Part shown: piece by piece, positions 8,498 to 16,305 of the stretch
Position numbering within the stretch: the first letter of the stretch is position 1
How the letters are laid out: each line of letters opens with the position of its first letter
DNA from: an uncultured Polycyclovorans sp.
Lineage (GTDB): Bacteria > Pseudomonadota > Gammaproteobacteria > Nevskiales > Nevskiaceae
Assembly (NCBI GenBank): GCA_936928855.1
Contig: CAKZHZ010000090.1
Coordinates: 1-40,446, forward strand
Direction: 5' to 3'
DNA length: 40,446 nucleotides
Notes under the pieces: model-generated
Databases searched by the model: none
Told to the model about the DNA's origin: nothing
The model's input: the letters and a program-made list of their open reading frames with translations, nothing else
Position numbers and translations under genes: made by a program

Positions 8498-8838
8498 GGC
8501 TGGCGCGCCAGTCGCTGCCACAGGGTATCGAGATAGCCGCGCACGGTGTCGGCGTCGGCCTGGGTGATCTCGGGACGCGCCATGAACACCAGATCCACCG
8601 CCACCAGTTGATCCTGATGGAGGCGGAACTGTTCACGGATGATGCGCTTGACGCGGTTGCGGCCGGTGGCCAGCCGCACCGACTTGCGGGCGATGGCAAG
8701 GCCGAGACGGGGATGACCGACCTCGTTGTCGGCCACCACGGCCGTCAGGCCGCGCAGCGGGATGCGACGGCCCTTCTTGAACACGGCCTGGAAGGCCTCG
8801 GGGTTCAACAAACGGGCGCGCCGGGGGAAGCGCGCCAT
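8494..8838 (-). CDS. rnpA: Ribonuclease P protein component
   Basis: RnpA is the basic protein subunit that helps the RNase P RNA recognise precursor tRNA. The 114-residue protein begins MARFPRRARLLNPEAF and carries the RNR helix GRNRVKRIIREQFR at about residues 60-73, the RNA-contact signature of the family, as well as the PRLGLAIARKS strand. I use the ATG at 8836-8838. A much longer open frame upstream overlaps rpmH in another phase and is rejected. It lies 29 bp after rpmH and overlaps yidD by four bases. Confidence 0.96.
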   Translation of the reverse strand: MARFPRRARLLNPEAFQAVFKKGRRIPLRGLTAVVADNEVGHPRLGLAIARKSVRLATGRNRVKRIIREQFRLHQDQLVAVDLVFMARPEITQADADTVRGYLDTLWQRLARQP

Positions 8839-8867
8839 GACAGTCTCGTGCGCGTGCGGACCGGCGA

Positions 8868-9002
8868 TTACAGTGCCAGGCGCTTGCGGCCCTTGGCGCG
8901 CCGACGGTTGATGACGGCACGACCACCGGGGGTGCGCATGCGGGCGCGGAACCCGTGGGTGCGGGCGCGGCGGAGTTTCTTCGGCTGGTACGTACGTTTC
9001 AT
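8868..9002 (-). CDS. rpmH: Large ribosomal subunit protein bL34
   Basis: The 44-codon gene reads MKRTYQPKKLRRARTHGF, then RARMRTPGGRAVINRRRA, then KGRKRLAL. This is a complete, almost consensus bL34, a basic protein of the large ribosomal subunit. It is the first gene of the rpmH-rnpA-yidD-yidC-mnmE cluster. In most gammaproteobacteria dnaA and the replication origin lie on its upstream side; here the 3' end of ybbP occupies that place, only 73 bp away. A promoter is likely in that short gap. Confidence 0.98.
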   Translation of the reverse strand: MKRTYQPKKLRRARTHGFRARMRTPGGRAVINRRRAKGRKRLAL

Positions 9003-9043
9003 GACTGCACCTGTACGGCAAGGGACGCAAAAAGGGCGCGGAG

Positions 9044-9071
9044 GTTATCACCGAGCCCCACATGGCGGCAA
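9044..9071 (-). promoter_or_regulatory. Putative rpmH promoter
   Basis: On the minus strand TTGCCG (complement of 9066-9071) and GATAAC (complement of 9044-9049) are separated by 16 bp and stand about 42 bp upstream of the rpmH ATG. They fill the only gap between ybbP and rpmH. The -35 matches the sigma-70 consensus moderately and the -10 weakly. Position is the main support. Confidence 0.4.
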
Positions 9072-9075
9072 GCCT

Positions 9076-11565
9076 TCAACTGCCCCGCAGCACGGCCGCC
9101 GGCGGCGTCGCCAGCACCCGCCGCAGGCTGGCCCAGCCCAGGGCCGTCACCAGCACCGCTCCGGCCAGCGCGCCGCCCAGCCAGATCACCGGCCGCGGGC
9201 CATAGGGGATTTCGAACACCTGCACCGCCAGCCCCCAGGCCACCGCCTGGGCGGTGAAGGCGGCGGTAAAGCCGGCCAGCAGCCCCATCACCGCGTATTC
9301 CGTGAGCAGGCCGGCGCGCACCACCGGGCGTGCCGCGCCCAAGGTCCGCAGCAGGGCGGCCTCGCGGGCCCGCTCGGGGCGGGTGCCCTCGATGGCGGCG
9401 AGCAGCACCAGCAGGCCGGCCGCCAGGGTGAACAGGAAGATGAACTCCACCGCCCGCACCACCCGGTCCATGATGCTGCGCACCTGGTTCATCAGGGCCT
9501 CGATGTCCAGCGCCGTCACATTGGGGAACTGCGCCACCAGATCGCGCAGCAGCCCACGCTCGGACGGCGGCAGGTAGATCGCCGTGAGGTACTGGGTGGG
9601 CACCGTGCCATCCAGCACGCCGGGGGGCGCCAGCAGGAAGAAGTTGGGCTGGAAGCTGTCCCACTGCACAGTGCGGAAGTTGGTCACCGTCAAGGTCAGC
9701 TCGGTGCCGGCAAAGTCCAGGGTGAGGGTGTCGCCCAGCTGCAGCCCCAGCCGCTCCACCGCGTACTCGTCGGCCGACAGCCAGGGCTGACCCGCGCCGT
9801 CCGGGCCCCACCATTCACCGTCGGTGATGCGGTTGTCGGGGTTGAGCTGATCACCCCAGGAAAGATTGAAGTCGCGGTTGATCCAGCGCTGTGTTTCCGG
9901 GTCGTCAAAGCTGTCGGCGGTCACCGCCTCGCCATTGAGCGCCACCAGGCGCCCGCGCGCCATCGGCCACATCAGCGGCGGCGTGACGTCGCGGTCGGCA
10001 AAGAAGGCGGTGAGCGACGCCACCTGCTCCGGCTGGATGTTGATGAAGAAGTAGTTGGGGGTGTCGTCCGGCAGCCGGTCCTGCCACTGCACCAGCAGGT
10101 CCTGTCGCACCACGGTGACCAGCAGCAGCGCCACCAGCGACACCCCCAGCGCCACCAGCTGCGCCACGGTGGCGCCACGGCGCCGCACCAGGTTGCCCAG
10201 GCCGAAGCGCCAGGCCGTCCCGCCCGCCTGCCGCAGCGGCGCCAGCAGACGCAGCAGCACGGCGCCCAGGGCGGCCAGCAACAGGGCCAGCCCCAGCGCG
10301 CCGAACAGCACCGCCAGTGCCGTACGCAGATCGCCGGTCTGCCACACCAGCAACGCCACCACGGCCAGCACCGCCAGCCCGTGCGCGGCCCAGCCACTGC
10401 GGGGCGCATCGAGGGCGCGCTGGAACACCCGGGCCGGGGGCACCGCCCGCGCCTGCAGCAGCGGCGGCAGGGCAAAGCCCAGCACCAGCAGCAGGGCGAG
10501 GCCCAGCGCGCCGAACAGCCCACCCAGGCGCGCCGGAGGCAGCTGTACCTGCATCAACTCGCCCAGCAGGCCGACGATGACCGCCTGCCCGGCCCAGCCG
10601 ACGGCCATGCCGACGGCCCCGCCGGCCAGCCCCAGCATGAGCAACATCAGCACCAGCACCCGCAGCACGAAGCCACCCGGCGCCCCCAGACATTTCATCA
10701 AGGCCACCTCGTCGCGCAGGCGCAGCCCGAATTGCCAGGCGCACAGCGCGATGGCGGCGGCGGCCAGCAGGCTGGCCGCACTGCTGGCCACGGCGAGGAA
10801 GGCATCGGCGCGCCGCAGGGCGGTGCGCAGCTCGGGGCGGGCATCCTCGGGCGCAGTGCGCCGTATGCCGTCGGGCACGGTGAGGGCGTCCAGCCGCGTC
10901 TGCGCCGCGTCATCCCCGGCGGCAAGCCAGGCATACCGCACGCGCGCGCCCTCGCCCATCAGGCCGCTGCCGTCGAGGTCGGCGCTGCGCACCAGCAGGC
11001 GCGGCGCCAGGTCGTTGAAGCCTGCACCGCGACCGGGTTCCTCCACCACCACACGGGTCAGCCGCAGCACGCGGTCGCCCAGTTGGACTTCCGTGCCCGG
11101 CGCCTGCACACCCAGCTCCTGCCACAGTCGGGCATCGGCCCAGGCCTCGCCTTCGGCCGGCAGACCGCCTTCACGATCCACCTCGGCGAACGGCAACGGC
11201 GCGGAAGTGAGTCGGCCGCGCAGCGGAAAGCCCGCCTCCACGGCCTTGACCGACACCAGGGCCGTGCTGTCGCCGGCAAACACCACGGTGGGGAACTGCA
11301 CCACCGGCGTCAGCGCGGCACCGGTGTCGCGCAGCTGGTCCACCCAGGCGGCCGGCAGCGGCTCGCGGTCGGTGAAGATGACATCGGCCCCCAGCGTGTC
11401 ACCGGTCTGTTGGGCGATGGCGCGGGCCACGCGGTCGCTGAACAGCGACACCGCCGCGTGGCTGGCGACGGCAATCGCCACGGCCACCGCCAGAATGGCC
11501 AGCTCGCCGGAGCGGCGCCCGCGCCGCAGGCGGCGCCAGGCCAATGGCAGTGCCCTAGCCTTCAT
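9076..11565 (-). CDS. ybbP: YbbP-type ABC transporter permease (FtsX superfamily)
   Basis: An 829-residue inner-membrane protein. It has an N-terminal transmembrane helix (about 19-44), a large periplasmic domain, two FtsX-like four-helix units (helices near 245-345 and 730-820) and extra central helices (about 370-480) with a further periplasmic domain. This is the E. coli YbbP architecture rather than that of LolC/E. It overlaps the end of ybbA by 11 bp, so permease and ATPase are translationally coupled. The physiological substrate of the YbbAP complex is not firmly established; FtsX-type systems couple ATP hydrolysis in the cytoplasm to periplasmic or outer-membrane work instead of classical transport. 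The neighbouring tesA hints at a lipid or hydrophobic cargo (inference). Confidence 0.92.
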   Translation of the reverse strand: MKARALPLAWRRLRRGRRSGELAILAVAVAIAVASHAAVSLFSDRVARAIAQQTGDTLGADVIFTDREPLPAAWVDQLRDTGAALTPVVQFPTVVFAGDSTALVSVKAVEAGFPLRGRLTSAPLPFAEVDREGGLPAEGEAWADARLWQELGVQAPGTEVQLGDRVLRLTRVVVEEPGRGAGFNDLAPRLLVRSADLDGSGLMGEGARVRYAWLAAGDDAAQTRLDALTVPDGIRRTAPEDARPELRTALRRADAFLAVASSAASLLAAAAIALCAWQFGLRLRDEVALMKCLGAPGGFVLRVLVLMLLMLGLAGGAVGMAVGWAGQAVIVGLLGELMQVQLPPARLGGLFGALGLALLLVLGFALPPLLQARAVPPARVFQRALDAPRSGWAAHGLAVLAVVALLVWQTGDLRTALAVLFGALGLALLLAALGAVLLRLLAPLRQAGGTAWRFGLGNLVRRRGATVAQLVALGVSLVALLLVTVVRQDLLVQWQDRLPDDTPNYFFINIQPEQVASLTAFFADRDVTPPLMWPMARGRLVALNGEAVTADSFDDPETQRWINRDFNLSWGDQLNPDNRITDGEWWGPDGAGQPWLSADEYAVERLGLQLGDTLTLDFAGTELTLTVTNFRTVQWDSFQPNFFLLAPPGVLDGTVPTQYLTAIYLPPSERGLLRDLVAQFPNVTALDIEALMNQVRSIMDRVVRAVEFIFLFTLAAGLLVLLAAIEGTRPERAREAALLRTLGAARPVVRAGLLTEYAVMGLLAGFTAAFTAQAVAWGLAVQVFEIPYGPRPVIWLGGALAGAVLVTALGWASLRRVLATPPAAVLRGS

Positions 11566-12226
11566 GCAGCTGCCCGCCCTGCAGGGTGAGCACGCGGTCG
11601 CAGCGGCGCGCCAGGGTTTCGTCGTGGGTCACCAGCACCAGGGTGGCGCCGTGCTCACGATTGAGCGTGAACAGCTGGTCGACGATGTGCTCGCCGGTTT
11701 CGGTATCGAGGTTGCCGGTGGGCTCATCGGCGAACAGGATGCGCGGGCGCACCGCGAAGGCGCGTGCCAGCGCCACCCGCTGCTGCTCCCCGCCGGACAG
11801 CTGACTGGGGTAGTGATCGAAGCGGTGGCCCAGCCCCACTTCGCCCAGGGCGGCTTCTGCGCGGGCACCGGCATCGGCCTGTCCCGCCAGCTCCAGCGGC
11901 AGCATCACGTTCTCGCGCGCGGTGAACCCCGCCAGCAGCTGGAACGACTGGAACACGAAGCCGATGCGGCCGGCGCGCACAGCGGCGCGGCCATCCTCAT
12001 CGAGGGCATCGATGCGGGTGCCGTCGATGTGGATCTCGCCGCGGCTGGGCAGGTCCAGTCCGGCCAGCAGCGACAGCAGGGTGGTCTTGCCGCTGCCGGA
12101 GCGGCCGATGATGGCGACGCGGCTGCCGGCGGAAACTTCCAGGCTGAGGTCGGTCAGAATGGGGAGCGGCTGTCCGCCGCTGATCACATCCTTACCCAGG
12201 TGGCGCGCAATGATGGCGGTAGTCAT
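11555..12226 (-). CDS. ybbA: YbbA-type ABC transporter ATPase
   Basis: A 223-residue ATPase of the LolD/MacB group. Walker A is GRSGSGKTTLLSLLAGLD (about 40-57), the signature is QLSGGEQQRVALARAF, Walker B is LFADEPTGNLDTETG, and the H-loop is LVLVTHDETLA. It closely matches E. coli YbbA, including the LNREHG segment before the H-loop. It pairs with the YbbP permease downstream. The start ATG (complement of 12224-12226) lies inside the first codons of the divergent tesA, so the two genes overlap head to head and their promoters must lie inside each other's coding sequence. Confidence 0.94.
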   Translation of the reverse strand: MTTAIIARHLGKDVISGGQPLPILTDLSLEVSAGSRVAIIGRSGSGKTTLLSLLAGLDLPSRGEIHIDGTRIDALDEDGRAAVRAGRIGFVFQSFQLLAGFTARENVMLPLELAGQADAGARAEAALGEVGLGHRFDHYPSQLSGGEQQRVALARAFAVRPRILFADEPTGNLDTETGEHIVDQLFTLNREHGATLVLVTHDETLARRCDRVLTLQGGQLHEG

Positions 12227-12860
12227 TCGATGGTGTCTGTTGGCAATTCTGGTGGGCGCGTCGCCGATGCTGCGCGCCGAAGGTCCGGTGGTGCTGGTGG
12301 TGGGCGACAGCCTTTCGGCCGCCTACGGCATCCCCGCCTCGAAGGGCTGGGTCGCCCTGTTGCAGGATCGCCTGGCCGAGCGAGGCTATCCGCATCAGGT
12401 GGTCAATGCCAGCGTCAGCGGCGAAACCTCCGCCGGCGGGCTGGCACGACTGCCGAGCCTGCTCAGACAACACGATCCGCGATTGGTGCTGATCGAACTG
12501 GGCGGCAATGACGGCCTGCGCGGCCAACCCCCGGCGCGACTGCAGCAGAACCTGCAGAAAATGGTGGACATCTCGCGCGACGCCGGCGCCCGGCCGATGC
12601 TGTTCGCCATGCGCATCCCCCCCAACTATGGCCGGGCCTACACCGAGGCCTTCGAAGGCAGCTTTGCGACGGTGGCGGCCGACCGTGGCGTGCCGCTGGT
12701 GCCCTTCTTTCTGGCCGCCATTGCCGAACAGCCGGACCAGTTCCAGGCCGACGGGATCCACCCGGACGTGGCGGCCCAGCCGGCACTGCTCGACGCGGTG
12801 TGGCCACACCTGGAGGCCGAACTGGCCCCGGCGGCATCCGAAGCACGGGGAACGCCGTAA
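12210..12860 (+). CDS. tesA: Periplasmic GDSL esterase/thioesterase I
   Basis: TesA hydrolyses acyl-CoA, acyl esters and lysophospholipids in the periplasm. The 216-residue precursor opens with a short signal peptide (cleavage likely after PMLRA near residue 23). It then shows SGNH block I VVGDSLSAAYG with the nucleophilic serine, block II around NASVSGETSAGG, block III ELGGNDGLRG and block V QADGIHPD with the catalytic Asp-His. It is nearly collinear with E. coli TesA. Two adjacent ATGs (12210, 12213) are available, both within the ybbA start region. The next gene follows 33 bp downstream on the same strand, so tesA may be the first gene of the lipid-modification operon. Confidence 0.95.
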   Translation: MMAVVIRWCLLAILVGASPMLRAEGPVVLVVGDSLSAAYGIPASKGWVALLQDRLAERGYPHQVVNASVSGETSAGGLARLPSLLRQHDPRLVLIELGGNDGLRGQPPARLQQNLQKMVDISRDAGARPMLFAMRIPPNYGRAYTEAFEGSFATVAADRGVPLVPFFLAAIAEQPDQFQADGIHPDVAAQPALLDAVWPHLEAELAPAASEARGTP

Positions 12861-12893
12861 TGCTCCCCGACCCTCCAACCCTGACCCTGTCTC

Positions 12894-14180
12894 ATGAAAA
12901 TTGCCGTCATCGGCTCCGGCATTGCCGGACTCTCCAGCGCCTGGTGTCTGGCCCGTCAGCACGAGGTGGTGCTGTTCGAGCGGGATGACCGCGTCGGAGG
13001 GCACACCAACACCATCGAGGTGCCCCTGCCCGGCGGCGGCGTGCAGCCCGTCGATACCGGCTGGATCGTCTACAACGGCAAGAACTACCCCAACCTGACC
13101 GCACTGTTCGCACAGCTCGGGGTGACCACCCGTCCCACCGGCATGAGTTTCGCCGTGTCGATTGGCGATGGCCGCTATGAATGGAAGGGTTCGGATCGCA
13201 TCGTCACCGTGTTCGCGCAGCTGTCCAACCTGTTCCGCCTCAGCCACCTGCGCATGCTGATCGACCTGCTGCGCCTGAACCGCCGTGCCAAGAAGATCCT
13301 CGCCAGTGGCACCTTGCCCACCGGCAGCCTGGGCGACTGGCTGGCGGCGGAGGGGTACTCCGAAGCGCTGAAAAGCCGGTACCTGCTGCCCATGGCCGGG
13401 CTGATCTGGAGCTGCTCGCCGGCCAGGGCCGCCGAGTACCCGGTGGACGATTTCATGCGCTTCTTCGACAGCCACAGCCTGTTCAACACCATCGACCAGC
13501 CGCAATGGCGGGTGGTGGTGGGCGGCAGTCACACCTATGTCAAAGCGCTGCTGCGCGACTTTGGCGGCGAGATCCGCCTGCAGACCCCCGTGCTCGGCCT
13601 GCGTCGGGTCGAGGGCGGCGTGGCGGTGCGCACCGCCGCCGGGACCGAGCGCTACGATCAGGTGATCTGCGCCGCCCACGCCGACCAGGCGCTGCAGCTG
13701 CTCGAAGACGCGGGCGCCGACGAACAGGCGATTCTCGGCGGCATTCCCTACAACGCCAGCCGTTGCGTCCTGCACACCGATGACAGCTTCCTGCCGCGGC
13801 GCCCGCTGGCGCGCGGCGCCTGGAACTATCACCATCCGGTGGACGCGATCCATGACGAGCCCATTTCCGGCAGCTACTGGATGAATGCCCTGCAGCACAT
13901 TCCCGGCCCGGTGCACTATGTGGTCACCCTCAACCCGCAACGCGAGATCGCGGCGGACAAGGTGCTCTATGACATCGTCTACCACCACCCGCACTACGGC
14001 GCGGACAGCGTGATGACCCATCGCCGCCTGCCGGAGATCCAGGGACGCGGCGGGCTATGGTGGGCCGGGGCCTGGACCGCCTACGGCTTCCACGAGGACG
14101 GCCTGAAGTCCGGCCTGCGCGTGGTGCGCGGGGTCGACCCGGCCAGCCTGCCGGACTGGGCCACCGGGCTGGACGGATGA
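12894..14180 (+). CDS. FAD-dependent oxidoreductase (amine-oxidase-like fold)
   Basis: A 428-residue flavoprotein. The N-terminal Rossmann motif MKIAVIGSGIAGLSSAWCL binds FAD, with the acidic residue in VVLFERDDRVGGHTNT contacting the ribose. The C-terminus has the second FAD-contact motif around GLWWAGAWTAYGFHEDGL. Members of this family stand next to DUF1365 and Cfa-like methyltransferase genes in many proteobacteria. Related flavoproteins act on phospholipid acyl chains (for example the UfaD desaturase of furan-fatty-acid synthesis), so oxidation or desaturation of a membrane acyl chain is a reasonable role, but it is inference. The stop overlaps the DUF1365 start (ATGA), indicating translational coupling. 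Confidence 0.88.
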   Translation: MKIAVIGSGIAGLSSAWCLARQHEVVLFERDDRVGGHTNTIEVPLPGGGVQPVDTGWIVYNGKNYPNLTALFAQLGVTTRPTGMSFAVSIGDGRYEWKGSDRIVTVFAQLSNLFRLSHLRMLIDLLRLNRRAKKILASGTLPTGSLGDWLAAEGYSEALKSRYLLPMAGLIWSCSPARAAEYPVDDFMRFFDSHSLFNTIDQPQWRVVVGGSHTYVKALLRDFGGEIRLQTPVLGLRRVEGGVAVRTAAGTERYDQVICAAHADQALQLLEDAGADEQAILGGIPYNASRCVLHTDDSFLPRRPLARGAWNYHHPVDAIHDEPISGSYWMNALQHIPGPVHYVVTLNPQREIAADKVLYDIVYHHPHYGADSVMTHRRLPEIQGRGGLWWAGAWTAYGFHEDGLKSGLRVVRGVDPASLPDWATGLDG

Positions 14181-14941
14181 ACCCCGACGACGGCGCGCTG
14201 TACCCGGCACGGGTGATGCACCGCCGCCGGGTCGCCCCGTTCTATCGTTTCGTCTACCGCATCTTCTACCTGCTGGTGGACATCGACCGCCTCGACGCGC
14301 TGGACCGGCGCCTGTGGGGGTTCTCGGTGGACCGCTTCAACTGGGTGTCGCTGCGGCGTCGCGATTTCGGCGACCGCAGCGGCAACCTGCGCGGCTGGGC
14401 CGAGGGGGTGCTGGCAGGCGCCGGCATCGACCTCGCCGGTGGCCGCATCCGCCTGCTGGCGCTGCCGCGGCTGCTGGGCTATGGCTTCAACCCCATCACC
14501 CTGTGGTATTGCGACCATGCCGATGGCACCCCCAAGGCGGTGATCGCGGAAGTGCACAACACCTTTGGCGAGCGACACAGCTACCTGCTTGCATCCGACG
14601 GCGGCCCGTTCCCGTATGACCAGGTGCAGAACAAGGACAAGGGCTTTCACGTGTCGCCGTTCTTCGACCTGGTGGGCCGCTACCACTTCCGGCTGTCGGA
14701 ACCCGGTGCGCGCCTCCGGGTGGCGATCAACGAAACCCGCGAGGGGGTACCGATCATCGACACCACCCTGGCAGCGGAACGGGTCGCGCTGACATCGCAC
14801 AAGCTCTTGTTGCACGTTTTGCGGATGCCCTGGATGACGGTGAAAGTCATCGCAGGCATTCATTGGGAGGCCCTCAAGCTCTGGCTGAGAGGGGCCCGAT
14901 TCCACCGCAAGCCGGCGCCGCCGCCGCACGAGGTCAGCTGA
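14177..14941 (+). CDS. DUF1365 family protein
   Basis: A 254-residue protein of DUF1365, recognised by the opening LYPARVMHRRRVAPFYRFVY, the GYGFNPITLWYC block (about 105-116) and the VHNTFGERHSY and KGFHVSPFFD blocks. Biochemistry is not established in detail. The gene nearly always lies between the FAD oxidoreductase and the Cfa-like methyltransferase, which implies a shared membrane-lipid pathway. It starts inside the stop of the preceding gene and its TGA overlaps the next ATG by one base. No signal peptide is evident. A longer upstream open frame is antisense-like noise within the oxidoreductase gene. Confidence 0.88.
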   Translation: MNPDDGALYPARVMHRRRVAPFYRFVYRIFYLLVDIDRLDALDRRLWGFSVDRFNWVSLRRRDFGDRSGNLRGWAEGVLAGAGIDLAGGRIRLLALPRLLGYGFNPITLWYCDHADGTPKAVIAEVHNTFGERHSYLLASDGGPFPYDQVQNKDKGFHVSPFFDLVGRYHFRLSEPGARLRVAINETREGVPIIDTTLAAERVALTSHKLLLHVLRMPWMTVKVIAGIHWEALKLWLRGARFHRKPAPPPHEVS

Positions 14942-16302
14942 TGCGCAACAAGGATTCCGACCGCGAGGTCACCCGCAACCCGCTGCTGCAGCGGGACGGC
15001 TTTTCCCCCGATCTGCCGCAGGCCCTGCAACCGAAGCCCGGGCTCAGCCTGGGCCTGCGCCTGCTGCGCTACATGCTGCGCGGGGTGCGCGTGGGCACGC
15101 TGGACGTGCAATGGCCCAACGGCCGCGAAGACCGCTTCGGTGGCCACGAGCGCCCGGACCTGCATGGTGTGCTGCGCATCCGCAACGACGGCCTGATCCG
15201 CCATGTACTGAAGAACGGCGAGGTCGGCTTCGGCGAAGCCTATCTGGCCGGTGACTGGGATTCGCCCGACCTCGCCCGCCTGCTGCAGGTCATGTATCTC
15301 AACGAGCCGCACTACAAGGGCCCGTTCGAGCGCAACCCCATCGGCCGCTTCATTGCCTGGCTGGGTCACAAGCGCCGCGCCAACACCAAACAGGGCGCCC
15401 GCGCCAACATCGAGTACCACTACGACCTCGGCAACGAGTTCTACAAGATGTGGCTCGATGACACGATGGCTTACTCATCTGGCATGTTCTTAGGCCAGGA
15501 TGAGTCGAATAGAGCTTCATCTGGCATGTTCTTAGGCCAGGATGAGTCGAACAGAGCCACGTCGGGCATGTTCATCACACCCAACGAGACCCTCAAGGAC
15601 GCCCAGCTCAACAAGTTCCGTCTGATGTTCGAGCGCCTCGACCTGCGCCCCGAACACACCCTGCTGGAAATCGGCTCCGGCTGGGGCGGCTTCGCCATCT
15701 ATGCCGCCCAGCACAGCGGCTGCAAGGTGCATTCCATCACCCTGTCCAAGGAGCAACTGGCGGAAGCCCAGCAGCGCGCGGCGGCGGCCGGGCTGTCGGA
15801 CCGCATCCAGTTCGAACTGCGTGACTACCGTGACGTGCAGGGGCAGTACGACCGTGTGGTGTCCATCGAGATGTATGAGGCCGTTGGCGAGGAATACTGG
15901 CCGGGCTACTTCAAGGCCATTCACCAGGCACTGAAGCCCGGCGGGCGCGCGGCCATCCAGGGCATCACCATCAATCCCACCATTTTTGACGAGTACCGGC
16001 GCAAGCGGGATTTCATCCAGAAGTACATCTTCCCGGGCGGCATGCTGTGCCCGCCGGGGCACTTCCAGGACCTCGCCGGGCACGCTGGCCTGACCCCGGT
16101 GGACGCGCGCTTCTATGGCATCGATTACGCCGACACCCTGGCGCACTGGGACCGCAACGTGCTGGCGGTACGGGACAAGATCCTGCAGCAGTTCGACGAG
16201 CGCTTCCTGCGCATGTGGCGCTACTACCTGGCCTATTGCGAATGCGGGTTCCGGGTGGGCAGTATCGACCTCATGCAGATCACCCTGAAGCGCGCCGCCT
16301 GA
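14941..16302 (+). CDS. Cfa-like SAM-dependent fatty-acyl methyltransferase with in-frame tandem insertion
   Basis: A 453-residue member of the cyclopropane-fatty-acyl-phospholipid synthase family, which methylates unsaturated acyl chains of membrane phospholipids using S-adenosylmethionine. The N-terminal lipid-binding domain (about 1-150) leads into YHYDLGNEFYKMWLDDTMAY. The SAM motif is LLEIGSGWGGFAIYAA (about 240-256), and YIFPGGML and the C-terminal YYLAYCECGFR block are present. After residue 178 there are two copies of a 14-residue unit (SSGMFLGQDESNRA) before the normal TSGMFITPNE; without them the protein would be 425 residues. By eye, the bicarbonate-ligand Cys of E. coli Cfa (YSC) is Ser here and the WHNFG His aligns to Arg. 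The activity may therefore be methylation without ring closure (inference). Confidence 0.9.
   Translation: MRNKDSDREVTRNPLLQRDGFSPDLPQALQPKPGLSLGLRLLRYMLRGVRVGTLDVQWPNGREDRFGGHERPDLHGVLRIRNDGLIRHVLKNGEVGFGEAYLAGDWDSPDLARLLQVMYLNEPHYKGPFERNPIGRFIAWLGHKRRANTKQGARANIEYHYDLGNEFYKMWLDDTMAYSSGMFLGQDESNRASSGMFLGQDESNRATSGMFITPNETLKDAQLNKFRLMFERLDLRPEHTLLEIGSGWGGFAIYAAQHSGCKVHSITLSKEQLAEAQQRAAAAGLSDRIQFELRDYRDVQGQYDRVVSIEMYEAVGEEYWPGYFKAIHQALKPGGRAAIQGITINPTIFDEYRRKRDFIQKYIFPGGMLCPPGHFQDLAGHAGLTPVDARFYGIDYADTLAHWDRNVLAVRDKILQQFDERFLRMWRYYLAYCECGFRVGSIDLMQITLKRAA
15475..15558 (+). repeat. 2 x 42-bp AT-rich tandem repeat inserted in-frame in the Cfa-like gene
   Basis: Unit 1 is 15475-15516 and unit 2 is 15517-15558. 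They are identical except for two third-position T-to-C changes (AAT/AAC, GCT/GCC), both synonymous. Each unit uses TTA, AGA, TCA and TCT, codons otherwise scarce in this GC-rich window. Within a unit TCATCTGGC and GCCAGGATGA are imperfect inverted repeats (one bulged base) around a 10-base loop. A GGCATGTTC core recurs just downstream (15565-15573), so the insertion is bounded by short direct repeats. Confidence 0.9.
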
Positions 16303-16305
16303 GCC

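Noticed and set aside
9003..9075. Replication origin in the gap before rpmH
   Set aside because: Only 73 bp, no good DnaA box and no AT-rich stretch.
8608..11589. 993-codon open frame on the plus strand opposite rnpA, rpmH and ybbP
   Set aside because: Gln/His/Arg-rich translation with no recognisable domain, running antisense across three well-defined genes; long antisense frames are expected at this GC content.
12192..14021. 609-codon minus-strand frame opposite tesA and the FAD oxidoreductase
   Set aside because: Overlaps two clear genes on the other strand and has no recognisable motif.
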